Source: Hyaloscypha bicolor E (Eukaryota; Ascomycota; Leotiomycetes; Helotiales; Hyaloscyphaceae). From it: a stretch of 64,000 bases of DNA. The stretch spans positions 186,001 to 250,000 of the forward strand of contig NW_020194618.1 of assembly GCF_002865645.1 (NCBI RefSeq), written 5' to 3'. Under the pieces are notes generated by a model. That model ran no database searches. It saw nothing but the letters and a program-made list of their open reading frames with translations, and had not been told where the DNA came from. A program made the translations under genes and the position numbers. This document shows, in pieces, positions 24,281 to 35,239 of the stretch (position 1 is the stretch's first letter; each line of letters starts with the position of its first letter).

Positions 24281-27098
24281 ATGGATCAACCAGTGCGGGG
24301 GCACGAAAGGGGACTCTCTCCAAATACCTTAGGGGGAAGAACTCATTCCGCCTCAGATAATCCAGATAGTCATCAAACGTCAAACGATCTCGCCGGACAT
24401 GTAACCATGCGGCAACCTGTCGGCGGGCCGCACCGCCTTGTGAAGTAAGTTGTCTTCAGAATCAGCAAGCCGCACCGTCGCAAGCTAACAAGAAGTTATT
24501 TAACAGGAGGAAATTGTACCCAATACATATTTTCGTGAGCGTATGATTCTTGAATGTTACAATACTTGTGCTGACGATATGTTTTGCAGTTAATAGTTAT
24601 TAGCGGAACAATTGGCATGGGCTTGTTCGACAACAGTGGCGAAATCCTCAACATCGCCGGGCCTGTCGGCGGCCTCATCGCATATATTATAGTTGGTATC
24701 GCAGTCATTTGCATCATGGAAGGGGTTGCGGAGATGATTGGCCACTGGCCTATCGCAAATGCGATGGTGGAGTTTGTAAAGGCGTTTGTGGACAAAGATC
24801 TGGCAATCGTTGTAGGACTTGCGTACTGGTATCCATCTCCACCTCCTACATATTTGCAGACGCTGACGAAACTAGGTACGCATATGCCATCAGTTTTGCC
24901 ACCCTTATCATTGCTGCAGCAAATTTGGCTCGTTATTGGGACTGGTCGGTGGTATTGCAGGACCTCATGTTTATTCTTGGTGTGCCTATACTTTTACTCG
25001 TGGTCAACTGCTTGGGAGTATTTGTAAGTTATATTACTCTTATAACCCCATTAAATCAGCTGAGGCTTTACTCATGAATGGTAGTGGTATGGCAACGTTG
25101 AAGCTGTCATGGGTCTCTTGAAAATCACCCTCGTCATCGGCTCATTTCTGGCCATGTGCGTAGTTAACAACCAAGGCGAGAACATCGATCCATAGCTGCT
25201 TTGATTCTGCTAACATTACATTGATGATAGATACACATGCACCAACACCGAACGGGAAAATTGGAGGAGCTTGTGAGGATCCACATCTTGGCTGGCAAGT
25301 CAACCGTTGCTGATCTCGGTCCGTAGATATCAATGATGGGTTCAAGAACAATCCTATTGTAGCATCCAATCCAGCAATTGCCGTATTGTAAGTCACTTTA
25401 AGTCAAGCACTCTGTCTTTTGAACAACAGCTGATGAATATTCCTACCCAGAGTGTCAATTCCAATCGTCGCCTACGGATACATTGGGGTCGAGATCGTGG
25501 CCGTCACCGCTCTGGAGGCGAAGAACCCCCAACAATCCCTTAAATACCCCGCAAAGCTCATTGCATGGCTTACAGCAACCATGTACTTCTTTTGCGCTCT
25601 GGGCTTCTACCTGAACGTGCGCTGGACGGATCCGCTTCTGCCCAGTGTGCCACACAGAATTGCCCATGGAAGTCTCACAATTGCTCCTTCGACGAACACG
25701 ACCCAGACAAACGCAATTGTGGTGATCGCTATCCTCAACGCCAACAAACCGGATCTGCCAGGATTCCTCAACGGATGTTTGATAATGGCGGTTCTGAGTG
25801 CCGCAAATACAGCTCTCTACGTTGCATCTCGCACCCTGTTTGGCCTGACTAGAGAGCTTGATCCCCACAACAGGTATTGGGGCTGGGTCTCGAAATTGAG
25901 TACAACCACTCATACCAGAAGGGTGCCTGCAGCAGCACTCTTCGCATCGGCACTGGCTTTCTGCTGGGTTCCCCTCCTGCACTTGACAAAAAGCTACACT
26001 GATCAAGATGTAGGTCCTGGAGTGTACATTATCGATTGAAGCGAATACTAACTCGTCTCAGTTACAAGAGATTATGAGCGGCATTGCAACAGTTGCTGTC
26101 GTTATTGTTTGGGGCTCTCTTTGCCTGGCGTTCATCCGATACCGTAGATGGTAACGTTCCCAATTGCCATCCAGAAAATCATATTACTGACGGAGAACGC
26201 CCCAGGCTCAGAAGGTTTCGCGACTCTGAACAACTTGCCCACGATTATCGGGAATACAACCACTGGGCCGTGAACAACGACCGCGTTCCTTTCAGTACAA
26301 TACTTGGCTGGATGCAGCCCATTCCCGCTTATATCGGTCTGATATTCTGCATCTTGACGGTGTTCTTCTTTGCCACCACAGGATGGTGGAACCGCGGCGA
26401 GAAACACATTGATATATGGTCTACTTTCGTAGGAGTGAGTTTCATCTTTGCCTCCAACCGAAAGTCAGCAGCGCTTGAGAAGCGCAATTTTGCTTACTTT
26501 TACATAGCCCGTAACTCTCGCGATATTCTGGCTCATCCTGAAAGCCTTCCGATACGGGAACAATTTTGAGTGGTTTGTCACCCTTGGCAGCTGGGAGGAT
26601 TTGCAAGACCGCCTTGATCGGCTGTCTTCAGCACTTGTGACCGACGCTCCAGTCGGAACAAATTTTGTAGAAGCGGGAGGAACTGTCTTCGAGATGAATC
26701 ACCAATTCACACAATCGCCTGCCCCGCAAAGTCAGAACGGGCTGTTGGCAGAGCCGGGTGATTTTGGCTATGTAACAACACGCGCCGACACTGGACTTGG
26801 TTTCGGTTTGGGGCCTGGGAATCTTGCATACCCAGATCGGGTGAGGACCCCAAGCCCGAGGGCCATACCGTCGAGAGATCTGATACAAACAATGGAACAA
26901 AACAATCGGGGAGAAACGCGGCGGAGGCCGGTTGCTGGCGCCATACCACAATCATCGCACGACGATATTCAAGTCTTGGGGCAAGATCGCAGACCTGGCG
27001 ATAGACCTGGGAGATTCCAGTCAGGGTTCCAAAGCGGGTCCAGGCAGACATATGACCATCATCCTTTGAACCCGGGAGATGGGAGTAATGTAATATAG
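24281..27098 (+). CDS. Amino-acid permease (APC superfamily, fungal YAT/AAT type), eleven exons
   Basis: Exons: 24281-24444, 24507-24534, 24590-24828, 24876-25023, 25085-25155, 25196-25272, 25327-25387, 25451-26009, 26062-26150, 26206-26434 and 26508-27098, 751 aa. Phases close at all ten junctions. TM1 carries the family signature as ISGTIGMGLFDNSGEI. Next come IMEGVAEMIGHWP (the usual ..LGEM.. loop), AYWYAYAISFATLIIAAA, and the conserved VAYGYIGVEIVAVTALEAKNP and LSAANTALYVASRTLFGLT in later helices. About a dozen membrane spans end near LAIFWLILKAF, as expected for plasma-membrane proton/amino-acid symporters. The roughly 190-residue C-terminal tail, rich in Gln, Pro, Arg and Gly, is longer than usual. 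Exons 5-7 rest on short exons joined by inference and are the least certain. The substrate cannot be deduced. Confidence 0.85.
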
Positions 27099-28351
27099 AG
27101 TCCGCATAGCCTTGTAATCGTAATGTAATACCCATGTATGAACAGAATAAAAGTCGCCAAAATGATGAATTCGCCTGGTTGATACCTCTCACTTGAGGGA
27201 AATTTGGAGGTTGTCAAGTCAACAGCCGCTAGGGAAGGAAGGACTACTTTGGCTAGCTGCCCCCATAGAAATACATCATCTTTCTACCCCCTACTCTGGC
27301 CTTTGCCATCGTTGGAGCCCACCGGGAGTCTATCCTGTAACAGATGTTGGGGTTGCTACGAGAGGGGGCGAAGTAAGATCCAGGGAGCATCGGCTTGGCT
27401 CACCGTGTCACTTGACAACAAGCTGCTCTCGTCACATTTAAGAAATTTAGTTGTCAAGAAGCTAATCAAGTTGATGAAAGTGAAAGTAAAGTGAAAGCGC
27501 CCCAAGTTTCGAGAAGGACAAAAAGTTCCAAGACGTTGCTAATTTTCTAACACAAATCACCCCTCAATCTCCGCAGACCAACGAGGAAAATAAAGCCCAG
27601 CTGCCCAAGACCCTCAAAGCTTTTGTTTTTATAAGAGGTTACTGACCGAAGCGTCCCCATTATCTTAAGCATAGAAAGCGCCACAAGTTATCCTACTTAA
27701 ATTAATTAGTGCTTATAATCAACATATGTAGTATAGTCAACGGTTCCAAACCTATTTTCCTAAATTAGTTCTCGGCTACAGCGGCATCCGCCTATTATAT
27801 TAGAGAATTGACTACAAGCCCTATATACTACTTATAATCCGTCACTTAGATTATTCAAGCATTAGACCTAAAACTCAAATGCTTAGTTCGCCCGCTCTTT
27901 CGCACTAAATAAAAGCCTTGCTTTAATGTCTCCAATAAAGATACTAACGACTTGCTCGTTAGTATGGCTTAATCCAGTCTTATAAGTCCCTATATTAATG
28001 TGGTTAATATCGGTCTAGTTCTTGAGTTCGAGGCCATCGGCCCCTTGGCTCCCGTTCTCTTCCTGATCCGGATGTCATTGTAGCTCCTCGCATACAGCAT
28101 AACACAAACCGAAATGGCCCCCTTCCGCCCCCTTCCGCCCCCTTTGGCTCCCCTTTCTTTGCCGAATCCGAATCCCTAAGCAGCAACATGCCCATTTCTA
28201 CGAATAGAATCCGCACCAGTGGCACTTTCCTTCTCTCGCTGAATTTGAAGGCGTATGCAGCACTTCTGCGGTGGATGTTCGCGCCGTATTTATCAAACCC
28301 CGTGGCTGCATTGCATCTGACCGGACTTATTGTGCATCCCATGTGCTTGGT
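27099..28351. other. Intergenic with an AT-rich relic (about 27660-28010)
   Basis: 27099-27660 holds only short frames. 27660-28010 is AT-rich with TpA excess, similar to but milder than the left block, so it is probably a small RIP-affected repeat fragment. 28100-28150 contains a CCGCCCCCTT duplication. The stretch up to 28351 is presumably the 3' side of the next gene. Confidence 0.55.
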
Positions 28352-28888
28352 TCATCGAGGATACAAATCAGCAAGCCCCTCATACAACGCCGGCGCCTCA
28401 TAAAACCTCGCACCAAACTTCTCCCTCAAAATCCAACACCTCTCCTCCATCGTCTCCGCCATCCTTAACCTCCTAATATCATCCGGTCTCTCATCTTGTT
28501 CACACTGCAACACAAGCACTCCTCCCTCCTTCGGCCACCCAAACCATACATTCCTCAACTCCTCATCCGTCGGCTGCGTCTCATCCCAATCCTTCCAAGG
28601 CACATCCAGAAACCTCTTCTCATTACTCCACCATTTGCCACCTACTTTCCTGAGTTCGGCACAAAAGGCATCTTCTTTCTCTTGGTCGGAAAATCGGGTT
28701 GAAGGTGGGTTTAATGGATCGAAGTTGAGCTGTTTGAGCTCGACGAGGTCGGCGTTAACACGGATTATTATTCCGCCGGTGGAGGGGTAGCCATAGATGC
28801 GACAGCCGAATTCATCGAAAATGGTTCTTCGAGTACTATCCAGTGGGAAAGGGTGTGGTGGTATCTTTTCTCGATCGCGAGATGCCAT
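28352..28888 (-). CDS. Conserved hypothetical protein, 178 aa, single exon
   Basis: An uninterrupted frame begins at MASRDREKIPPHPFP; an in-frame ATG at 28945 would add 19 residues. The product is soluble and charged, with no signal peptide or membrane span. It shows regular alternation typical of a folded alpha/beta protein: FGCRIYGYPSTGGIIIRVNA, GKWWSNEKRFLDVPWKDW, VWFGWPKEGGVLVLQC, then an acidic helix DDIRRLRMAETMEERCW and KFGARFYEAPALYEGL. I cannot assign a family or function. Three CACGTG sites lie 285-435 bp upstream of the start. Confidence 0.6.
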   Translation of the reverse strand: MASRDREKIPPHPFPLDSTRRTIFDEFGCRIYGYPSTGGIIIRVNADLVELKQLNFDPLNPPSTRFSDQEKEDAFCAELRKVGGKWWSNEKRFLDVPWKDWDETQPTDEELRNVWFGWPKEGGVLVLQCEQDERPDDIRRLRMAETMEERCWILREKFGARFYEAPALYEGLADLYPR

Positions 28889-29172
28889 TGTTCGGTTGAA
28901 TATTATCGGCCAGGAACTCAGGTCCGGGATTTTAGGCTCATGCAAAAACTGGAGCGGTGATTGAGACAGAGAAAGAATTCGGATTCCTCAAGTGCCGATG
29001 CAGAAGAGAGCGGGGTAGAGGCTTGCTGCTGCTAAATAAGTGTTCTCTGGTCTGGATGTTACTTTGCCTTTTCGTGCTCGCTTGCAGCTCCACGGGTATC
29101 GATCCTAGAGGATCAGAAAGGGGGCGGGATCTCGGGTAAATTGAGACTTGTGCTAGGTCACGTTCTTTTTAT

Positions 29173-29321
29173 CACGTGATATGTAGCAATGAGAGAGAAC
29201 GCGAGTTTTCTTGAATATTATATAGCGGCCTCAGGTCTCAAGGCGCTAGTAAATTTTAGAGGACTTTGCTCCGTAGGAAATCCAAGGGTGAACTTAGTAT
29301 CACGTGGTAAATAATCACGTG
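29173..29321. promoter_or_regulatory. Cluster of three CACGTG (E-box) sites
   Basis: CACGTG occurs at 29173-29178, 29301-29306 and 29316-29321, each as TCACGTG(A/G/C), the last two 15 bp apart. In fungi such sites bind bHLH factors such as Cbf1 or SREBP relatives. The nearest start codon is 28888 on the minus strand. Function is inferred. Confidence 0.4.
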
Positions 29322-29339
29322 CTCGGCAGTTCCGTAATA

Positions 29340-29510
29340 CTACCCTTCTAAACAAGCGAGCTCTTATGCTAGAAGTATAGCTATATCCCCTTCCCAAAAT
29401 ATTAAATCCTTTATCCTATTATTACAAAACCTAATATAGTTTTTCTATATCCGTATCTTATAATCATAACTAGTAGAATAATATTAGGAATTAGCCGGGC
29501 CTCGCCTATT
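29340..29510. repeat. Short AT-rich relic
   Basis: About 170 bases of TpA-rich sequence of the same style as the left block, between GC-normal flanks. Probably a RIP-affected repeat fragment. 29511-30240 beyond it has frames that read like pieces of a degraded gene near 29880-30120 but nothing I can name. Confidence 0.45.
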
Positions 29511-30244
29511 TTAGGCTGCCCTGCTCGCTGCCCCGCTCGCTTACCAAGCATCACGCAGGAATGTTGGAGCATTAGGCTCACTTTGATTGGCCCGATTGTA
29601 GTGACAGTGGTGTTGGTTGCGTTGGTTGATTGATCGATTGATTTACAAAGCTCACATTGTTTTGGTGGGTCATAGAGCTGAAAAGTGTGCGTCCGGTGAT
29701 CGCCAAGATCACCACCAACAAGAGAAGATAAGACAGTTGGTAATGGCTAGTTGCCCTCTCCTTCCAACATTTCAGTCTCTGCGAGACGTCAGGTCACCTC
29801 CACTTCCACCCCTTTCTCCTTCTCTTTCGCGTTCGCTTTCGTTGAAATCATCTGTCGGATTCGAACGAAGAATCTGCGGCTAGGCTGGCACCGGCCAGAT
29901 GCCGTGGCCACCGAACCCTCCCACGGCAACCTAAACAACCTAATCCTTCTCTCCTATCTTCTCAACTCGGAATCTGTACTCACATGGCTGTCCGTTTCAT
30001 CACGACCTCAAATCCTGCACCGTCCGCAACACCATCCGCGCATCAGAACAGACACGAGTCTGGCGACTCGTCAGGAGTATTATCCACGAATCATGGCGGT
30101 CACGAGACCTAGCAGCCGCAAGTTAGCATGGCTTGCTCTTCCATGTCAAATGGTCCGTGTCTGTTCAGCACAGTAACATGGATGCACCATCCAGAACCTA
30201 CACTTCAGCAATAATGGCGCACCGAATGGAACATCGCCAATTCA

Positions 30245-30545
30245 TCGTAGCTAAATCGATAGCACCTTCATAGTGAGACAGGCATCCCATGGAGACACCC
30301 ATCCATGTCCATGCGGTCTTCACATCGAGACAACCTTCCTATGGAAAACCATAGCCTCGCCGATACTACTTTCGTATTCAGATACTTGTCCAATGGACAA
30401 CTGAAATCCATGTGCCCGTCGATACTACTTTCGTATCGAAGCAGCCGCCCCGGAAGCTCCATTGCCTCATCGATACTACTTTCGTATCGAGACAACCGCC
30501 TTGTGGAACCCACAGCAACGTCGATACTATTTCGCGTTACCCGGG
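30245..30545. repeat. Degenerate minisatellite, unit 51-59 bp
   Basis: GATACTACTTTCGTAT recurs at 30362, 30421 and 30472 and in decayed form at 30523, spacings 59, 51 and 51 bp. Each unit also carries GAGACAACC- or CCATGG-like words, and weaker copies extend left to about 30245. Two further near-copies of ACTTCATATTC.ATCA lie at 30592 and 30653. A 198-codon minus-strand frame through the array is open only because the unit length is a multiple of three, so I do not call it a gene. Confidence 0.7.
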
Positions 30546-31134
30546 CGGCCGCTGGGAATATACACATACCAGACCGAACGAACCTAACAACTTCATATTC
30601 TATCAACTTGGAGAAACGCGACATCCTGTAACCAAGGCGGGCACACTTAATGACTTCATATTCCATCAGCTTCGAAAAAATCCTCCTCCTAGCAACCGCA
30701 CCAAATTCGCACAAAGAATCTACCGATTCTTGGTGAAACCGAATGGCTTCACGAAATTTGTTTGACGATACCCGGCCTTTCTGCTTGAATTTCTCATGCG
30801 CTCTTGGTAGGCAGAGATTTTCAAATTTCTCAGCAGTGTCATTTCTTCTGTACTTATGCTCCATTGCTGACGGGTTTTGCGGGAGAGTTGGAGGTCGGGA
30901 TTTGTTTGATGTTGGAAGTAATGCCGTATGAGTAATGAGTTTTAAACTTCCTCATACATGCCGTTCTTATATGCTGATGGCGATTGGACGCCCGGACATG
31001 CCACAATATGCATAATCAGTCGAATGCTTGCCAAGCCTGACATATTCCAGGATCTCCTCCAATCCATGGCAACCTTCACCCCTACATTAACAAGCGACGA
31101 CACAGATACCCATGCACGCAGAACGTAAAAGGAA

Positions 31135-31935
31135 TCACCAAACCTCTCGCTCGTGCAAATACTCCAAGACATCCTCCCACGAGCTCACAATCTGTAATTC
31201 AAGCATCTCGCTCTCCTTCACTCCACTGGCCATCGAGGCCACCATCCCCCCTTCAAACATCTTTTCCCAAGCCCCATTCTCCGTCATCGCACCGTGCCCA
31301 CTCCCCATTCGTCTCGGTACCATCCCAACCAATCGCCCCTTCCTGCACAAAACTAATCGTCGTCGTCTCATAGACAACCAACCACCCTACACCCGGGTAA
31401 TTTAACACCATATCTGCCCTTCCACAAAAAAGCCCTTCAAATTGTCATCCAACCAATACCCAACAGCCCACATCACATCTTTCCTCTTATTCCAAAATAT
31501 GCCGTGACCTTCCCCCTCTCAACAGCTTCCTCATGCGAACACTCCTTAAACGCTTTCCTCACACGCCTTGCAACCACCTCTGGAGCCTGTGCGACTTTAA
31601 AACCAATGGAATAGTACTCCAACGCGTAATCCATTGACTCGTGACAAGTGTGCAAGTGAGTCGGGATGTCGTTCTTGGGGATGCTGTGCCCGTGGGACGA
31701 GAAGCAGCCTTCGAGTTTTTGAGCGGGCCGCCATTAGCCGCCGCCGCGATAGCTGAAGCGGGGCTTCTTTGGGAGGGTAGAGTGATGGTTGAAGGACCAG
31801 ACTTTGATGCGGAGTTCGGTGGGGAGGAGGGGAAGGGGTGGAAGGTGGGTGGTTGTTAGGTGGCAGAGAGCTCGTTTGAGGCTTGGCGAGGAAGATTTTG
31901 GTTGGGGGAAATGCAGGTCTTAGTTGCCATGGTGA
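31135..31935 (-). pseudogene. 2EXR-domain protein pseudogene
   Basis: On the minus strand the frame reads LLPTELRIKVWSFN, the hallmark start of the fungal 2EXR domain. After a gap comes THLHTCHESMDYALEYYSIGF, matching the family's 'LHVCRESR..AL..Y' second block. Between them, in the same frame, is a TAA stop at 31734-31736. Near 31500 a +1 shift is needed to continue into FWNKRKDVMWAVGYWLDDN, which fits the later IYW-type block. No start codon is in frame upstream. A 57-codon open end (..SWEDVLEYLHEREVW, stop at 31135) may be the tail. Several lesions argue for a dead gene rather than missed introns. The function of 2EXR proteins is not established. Confidence 0.5.
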
Positions 31936-32120
31936 GGATCGAGCCGTGAATTGATGTTGAGGAGTGCAAAAGGTTTTTATGGTCCTTGTTGTAGTTGAAA
32001 TTTTGACATGTTTGGAGATGTAGCTACAATGCCAAGGCTCGGTAGCTTGAAACCCCGTCACGCCCCGCAAGTGACTTCAGTGGCGCTTCCAACAATGCGA
32101 GGTAACGCTTCAAATTTGTG

Positions 32121-32622
32121 TGCTGCTCCGGGACTGTGTAAAACGACACCCCCCCGGGTGTCAATTGGGGTGTCGATTGGGGGCCAGGGTGTTTTGGGAC
32201 CTCAAATTAGATTTTTAAATATAAGTATAAGCTACTATCCCCCCCCCTTGAATACTTACAGTGGGTCCTTTAGTAACGCCACCCTGAAACCTCGTTTATA
32301 ACCCCTAACTAGGAAATATCAGGTGCTCTCCAGAATTGCTATTGGCCATACACCCTTGAGTTGGTCAGTGCAGGAGTGGTGTTATCCCAGGACCAACTGT
32401 AAGTATTCAAAGACCGCACTGCAATTTTAGCGTCAACGAGGAGGGACGGACACCCGCATCGCTGACACCGAGTAGCTCCATGCCGCACTGAATGCACCCC
32501 ATCCCAACACTGCAATTTTAGCGTTAACGAGGAGAAGCAGAGTGCGTACCTGCCCTCTACTTTGGGTAGTGGCCCCCAATCGACACTCCGGGGGGTGTCG
32601 TTTTACACATTCCTGCTGCTCC
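32121..32622. mobile_element. MITE of about 484 bp with 9-bp target site duplication
   Basis: The perfect 9-bp direct repeat TGCTGCTCC lies at 32121-32129 and 32614-32622. Immediately inside are terminal inverted repeats: TGTGTAAAACGACACC.. on the left and its complement ending at about 32609 on the right. Similarity continues through a subterminal TGTCGATTGGGGGCC (left) and GGCCCCCAATCGACA (right). No coding capacity is present. A 9-bp duplication with long inverted ends fits a non-autonomous Mutator-like (MULE) element; an 8-bp hAT reading is less likely. Inside is a 27-bp direct repeat (32417-32443 and 32508-32534, one mismatch) and a second inverted pair described separately. The intact duplication suggests fairly recent insertion. 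Confidence 0.75.
32248..32410. repeat. Inner inverted repeat nested in the MITE
   Basis: 32248-32268 and 32390-32410 are inverted copies with one mismatch in 21 (TTGAATACTTACAGTGGGTCC on the left). Each contains a TA next to CAGT(G/T)GGTCC, and weaker inverted similarity continues inward, so a 142-bp Tc1/mariner-type MITE with TA duplication nested in the larger element is possible. Confidence 0.55.
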
Positions 32623-33197
32623 CGCTGTTTTATAAATGTACTCTGCTGAAATACAATTAGATCACCGATAGTATTCATAAACATTCTACCTGGTTTTTGA
32701 CTGAAAAGCATGTCTTTAATTTAGAATTCTTCCAGTATTTCGTGGGCACGACTGGCCCGATTTCGGTGTTATTCGCTAATTTCAGGTGCTTTCGTCGCTG
32801 ATATTTAGCGATTTGAAAAGGAGTTCACCTAAACCAATCTTCATGCTTCAAGGAACAGCCCCTTCCTTCCTTTTCAAAAGAATTTATTCTAATAAAAAGT
32901 GGCCGAATGCTCGAAAGTATTTTTGTTGACAAATTGGGGCATCGTTCAGTTTGTTACAAGTGTACTCTATGAAAAGACCAAATATCCGACTCCAGCCAGG
33001 GGGGCTATCAACCACAATCTGGCTCTCTACCGATATGGTACTTCCATTTTAGAAACAATGTCTATCCAAGACTCCAAGCTGTCTATCAAAGCAAAACTGA
33101 GCCGCAAGAATAAATGTGTGCATATACACAGGAACCACCTTTCCCTTAACTTCAAAGCCGAAGACCCCAACCGCCAAGCTATCCGCGGGTTTCTGTC

Positions 33198-35239
33198 TCA
33201 ACCCCAGCCATTCGCACCTTGCGCGCTCATAACATCATTCCAGAACTCGAAAGAAACGGAACCAAGGTACTGATCAGTCCAAAGAAAGTTTGCCAATGTG
33301 GACGCAATCTCGGTCCTCGCCCTCACTCCTGCAGCGAGACAAGCATCCGCAAGCCTCTCCGCAAACCACCTCTGATCTGGCGTCCCAACACCTCCAATAC
33401 CCCCTATCATCAATACCCAAAGCATCACATTAGGGTACTGTATCCGTAGAGCTACCAGGTCGATGGCTTCAATCAAGGTTCGTATTCGGCTTGAGACGAT
33501 GTTAGAGAGCGAGAGCCGGGTTGGGGCTTGCCGGATGAACATCACTTGGTGGATGAGAGCTGCATTTCCGAATAGTTTATATATTACCGTCGTCTGAGAT
33601 GGTGGATCGAGGCAGTCTGATAGTATGAGCTTGAGGAGTCGGCGGTCAAGTTGTCCTGCCATGTCTAGAAGTGGTTGGAGCTCTGATTTGTCATGCGAGA
33701 CGGGCATGCTGTCTTTCATTGTGATGAAATGCCGTAAGTCTTTATAGATTTCTATGGTCTCTTGGCTAAGAAGTGGCAACCCGGTGAAATTTGATAGCTT
33801 TGATTGGTACCGGGGTGCTAATGGGCACGATGTGGCCCAGTCTCCATGAGATTGAGGAGGTGAGAGATGGTTTAGCGGTATGCATGGCTCGGTGTCCATG
33901 ATGAGAGAGGCGATGGTGTCAGTCCTGGAAGAAATTATTATCAATGTTTATTTTTATTTTTAAAAACGGAGGTCTAGAATGGGGTGTTATTACCAGATGA
34001 TAAATCCCATTGTGAATGGGCAGCCGGCCAGACCTTGGATGCCACCTCTACTCCTCACCAAAGCTCCCAGGCCATTCGCATGTACTTTGGCACTGTCCAT
34101 TCTTCCACTTACGATCTAACGGGTCTACCTTAACAACATTCATATCCAGAACTTGGGAAAATAATCGGAGAATGAGAATATACCTCGAGGTGTGCCATGC
34201 ATGCAACGGCACAAAGCGTTGTATCAATTGCCGACTGGAGATCCGGGTCCCGTATTCGCGCGTTCAATAGCTTGATCGCTTGCCCTTTGTGATAGAGGAG
34301 GTCTGAAGTCGAGTCATTGAGACTCAAGCGAGAGAAGTGATGGGCGGAATGTGCGAGAACTGAATGGAGGAGTGCCGGATCTGACATCGCATATCTTAAA
34401 AGTTCGTCTTTTAAGGATGTGTTGGTCTGAGTTTCGAGGAAAACAAAGCGATCTATTTGCAAATCAGCAAGATAGAAAATACCGATGATGCATCAACATC
34501 ACCCAAACAGCATATTTTCAGAGGTGCGTTCCTTAAATTCTTAAATATGCCGTGAGCGAGAAACTCACCACTTACAGTGATGGAGCAAGAAGGAGGTGTT
34601 CGCGACATTCTCTTGAATGTGCATTGTTTCAAAAGGATCCAATAGACTAGTTCCTGGGTTATGGGTGAGGGCGGCGGACCAAGATATCAGATTGGCGTGA
34701 TGTGATGGGTTGTGGATTAGTGCATTCGATGCCCCTGTCTGCGAATTACTGAAATTCTCGGCTTTGGGACGAATATCATGCAGCTTGCGTTTTGTTGGCG
34801 TCTTTGTCCTGCTGCGAAATTGTCTTCCGCTCCTTGCTCGAGAACGGATGACAGCTCGAAATTTGCCAACAGGTCGAGTGACTCCAGTCTCGCCGACGAA
34901 GTGAAGATCCTAGCCACTTCTTAGTTTCAATTAAGTAGACTCAGAAGATCAGGCATATATGTGAAAATATAAGAAACCATTAGGGAGTAAAAAGGGAAGA
35001 TCACTTACAGACTGTCCTTGAACTGTAAGTGAGTGAAAGTCTGAGTTAGTGATCGAGGGTTGACTTTTGGTTCGACTTTATGTACCTGTAGTTGAGGTTT
35101 GAGACTCCTGGTCAGCAATATCAACCCGAAACCGCCGTTGTGTGACCCATTTCAACGGACGTGGAGTATCTTTGGTAGTCGACGAAGGCGATGAATCATC
35201 CCCATGTTTGAGTGGCTCGTGCGTTGGAGGTGTTGACAT
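33198..35239 (-). CDS. Fungal-specific transcription factor domain protein (Fungal_trans_2 type), six exons
   Basis: Exons: complement(33198..33924, 33994..34115, 34184..34452, 34576..34909, 35009..35022, 35086..35239), 539 aa. The second exon is only 14 nt, but it is needed: it alone joins the phase-1 end of exon 1 to the frame that continues LHFVGETGVTRPVGKFRAVI. No Zn2Cys6 cluster is present. A short basic stretch (RSRARSGRQFRSRTKTPTKRK, split) is typical of the zinc-less members. The middle domain has the usual LDPFET marker, then ALLHSVLAHSAHHFSRL, LYHKGQAIKLLNARI and DTTLCAVACMAHLEI, and then VHANGLGALVRSRGGIQ, all landmarks of this family. It is probably a nuclear regulator; the target is unknown. 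It lies 575 bp from the MITE, beyond its 3' end. Confidence 0.82.

Noticed and set aside
28004..28342. 112-codon minus-strand frame
   Set aside because: It lies in the probable 3' untranslated side of the 178-aa gene, with simple-repeat-derived residues.
30268..30864. 198-codon minus-strand protein
   Set aside because: Open only because a minisatellite unit is a multiple of three. No domain or promoter sign.
32899..33273. 124-codon plus-strand frame downstream of the MITE
   Set aside because: It overlaps the 3' end of the regulator gene antisense and has no recognisable features.
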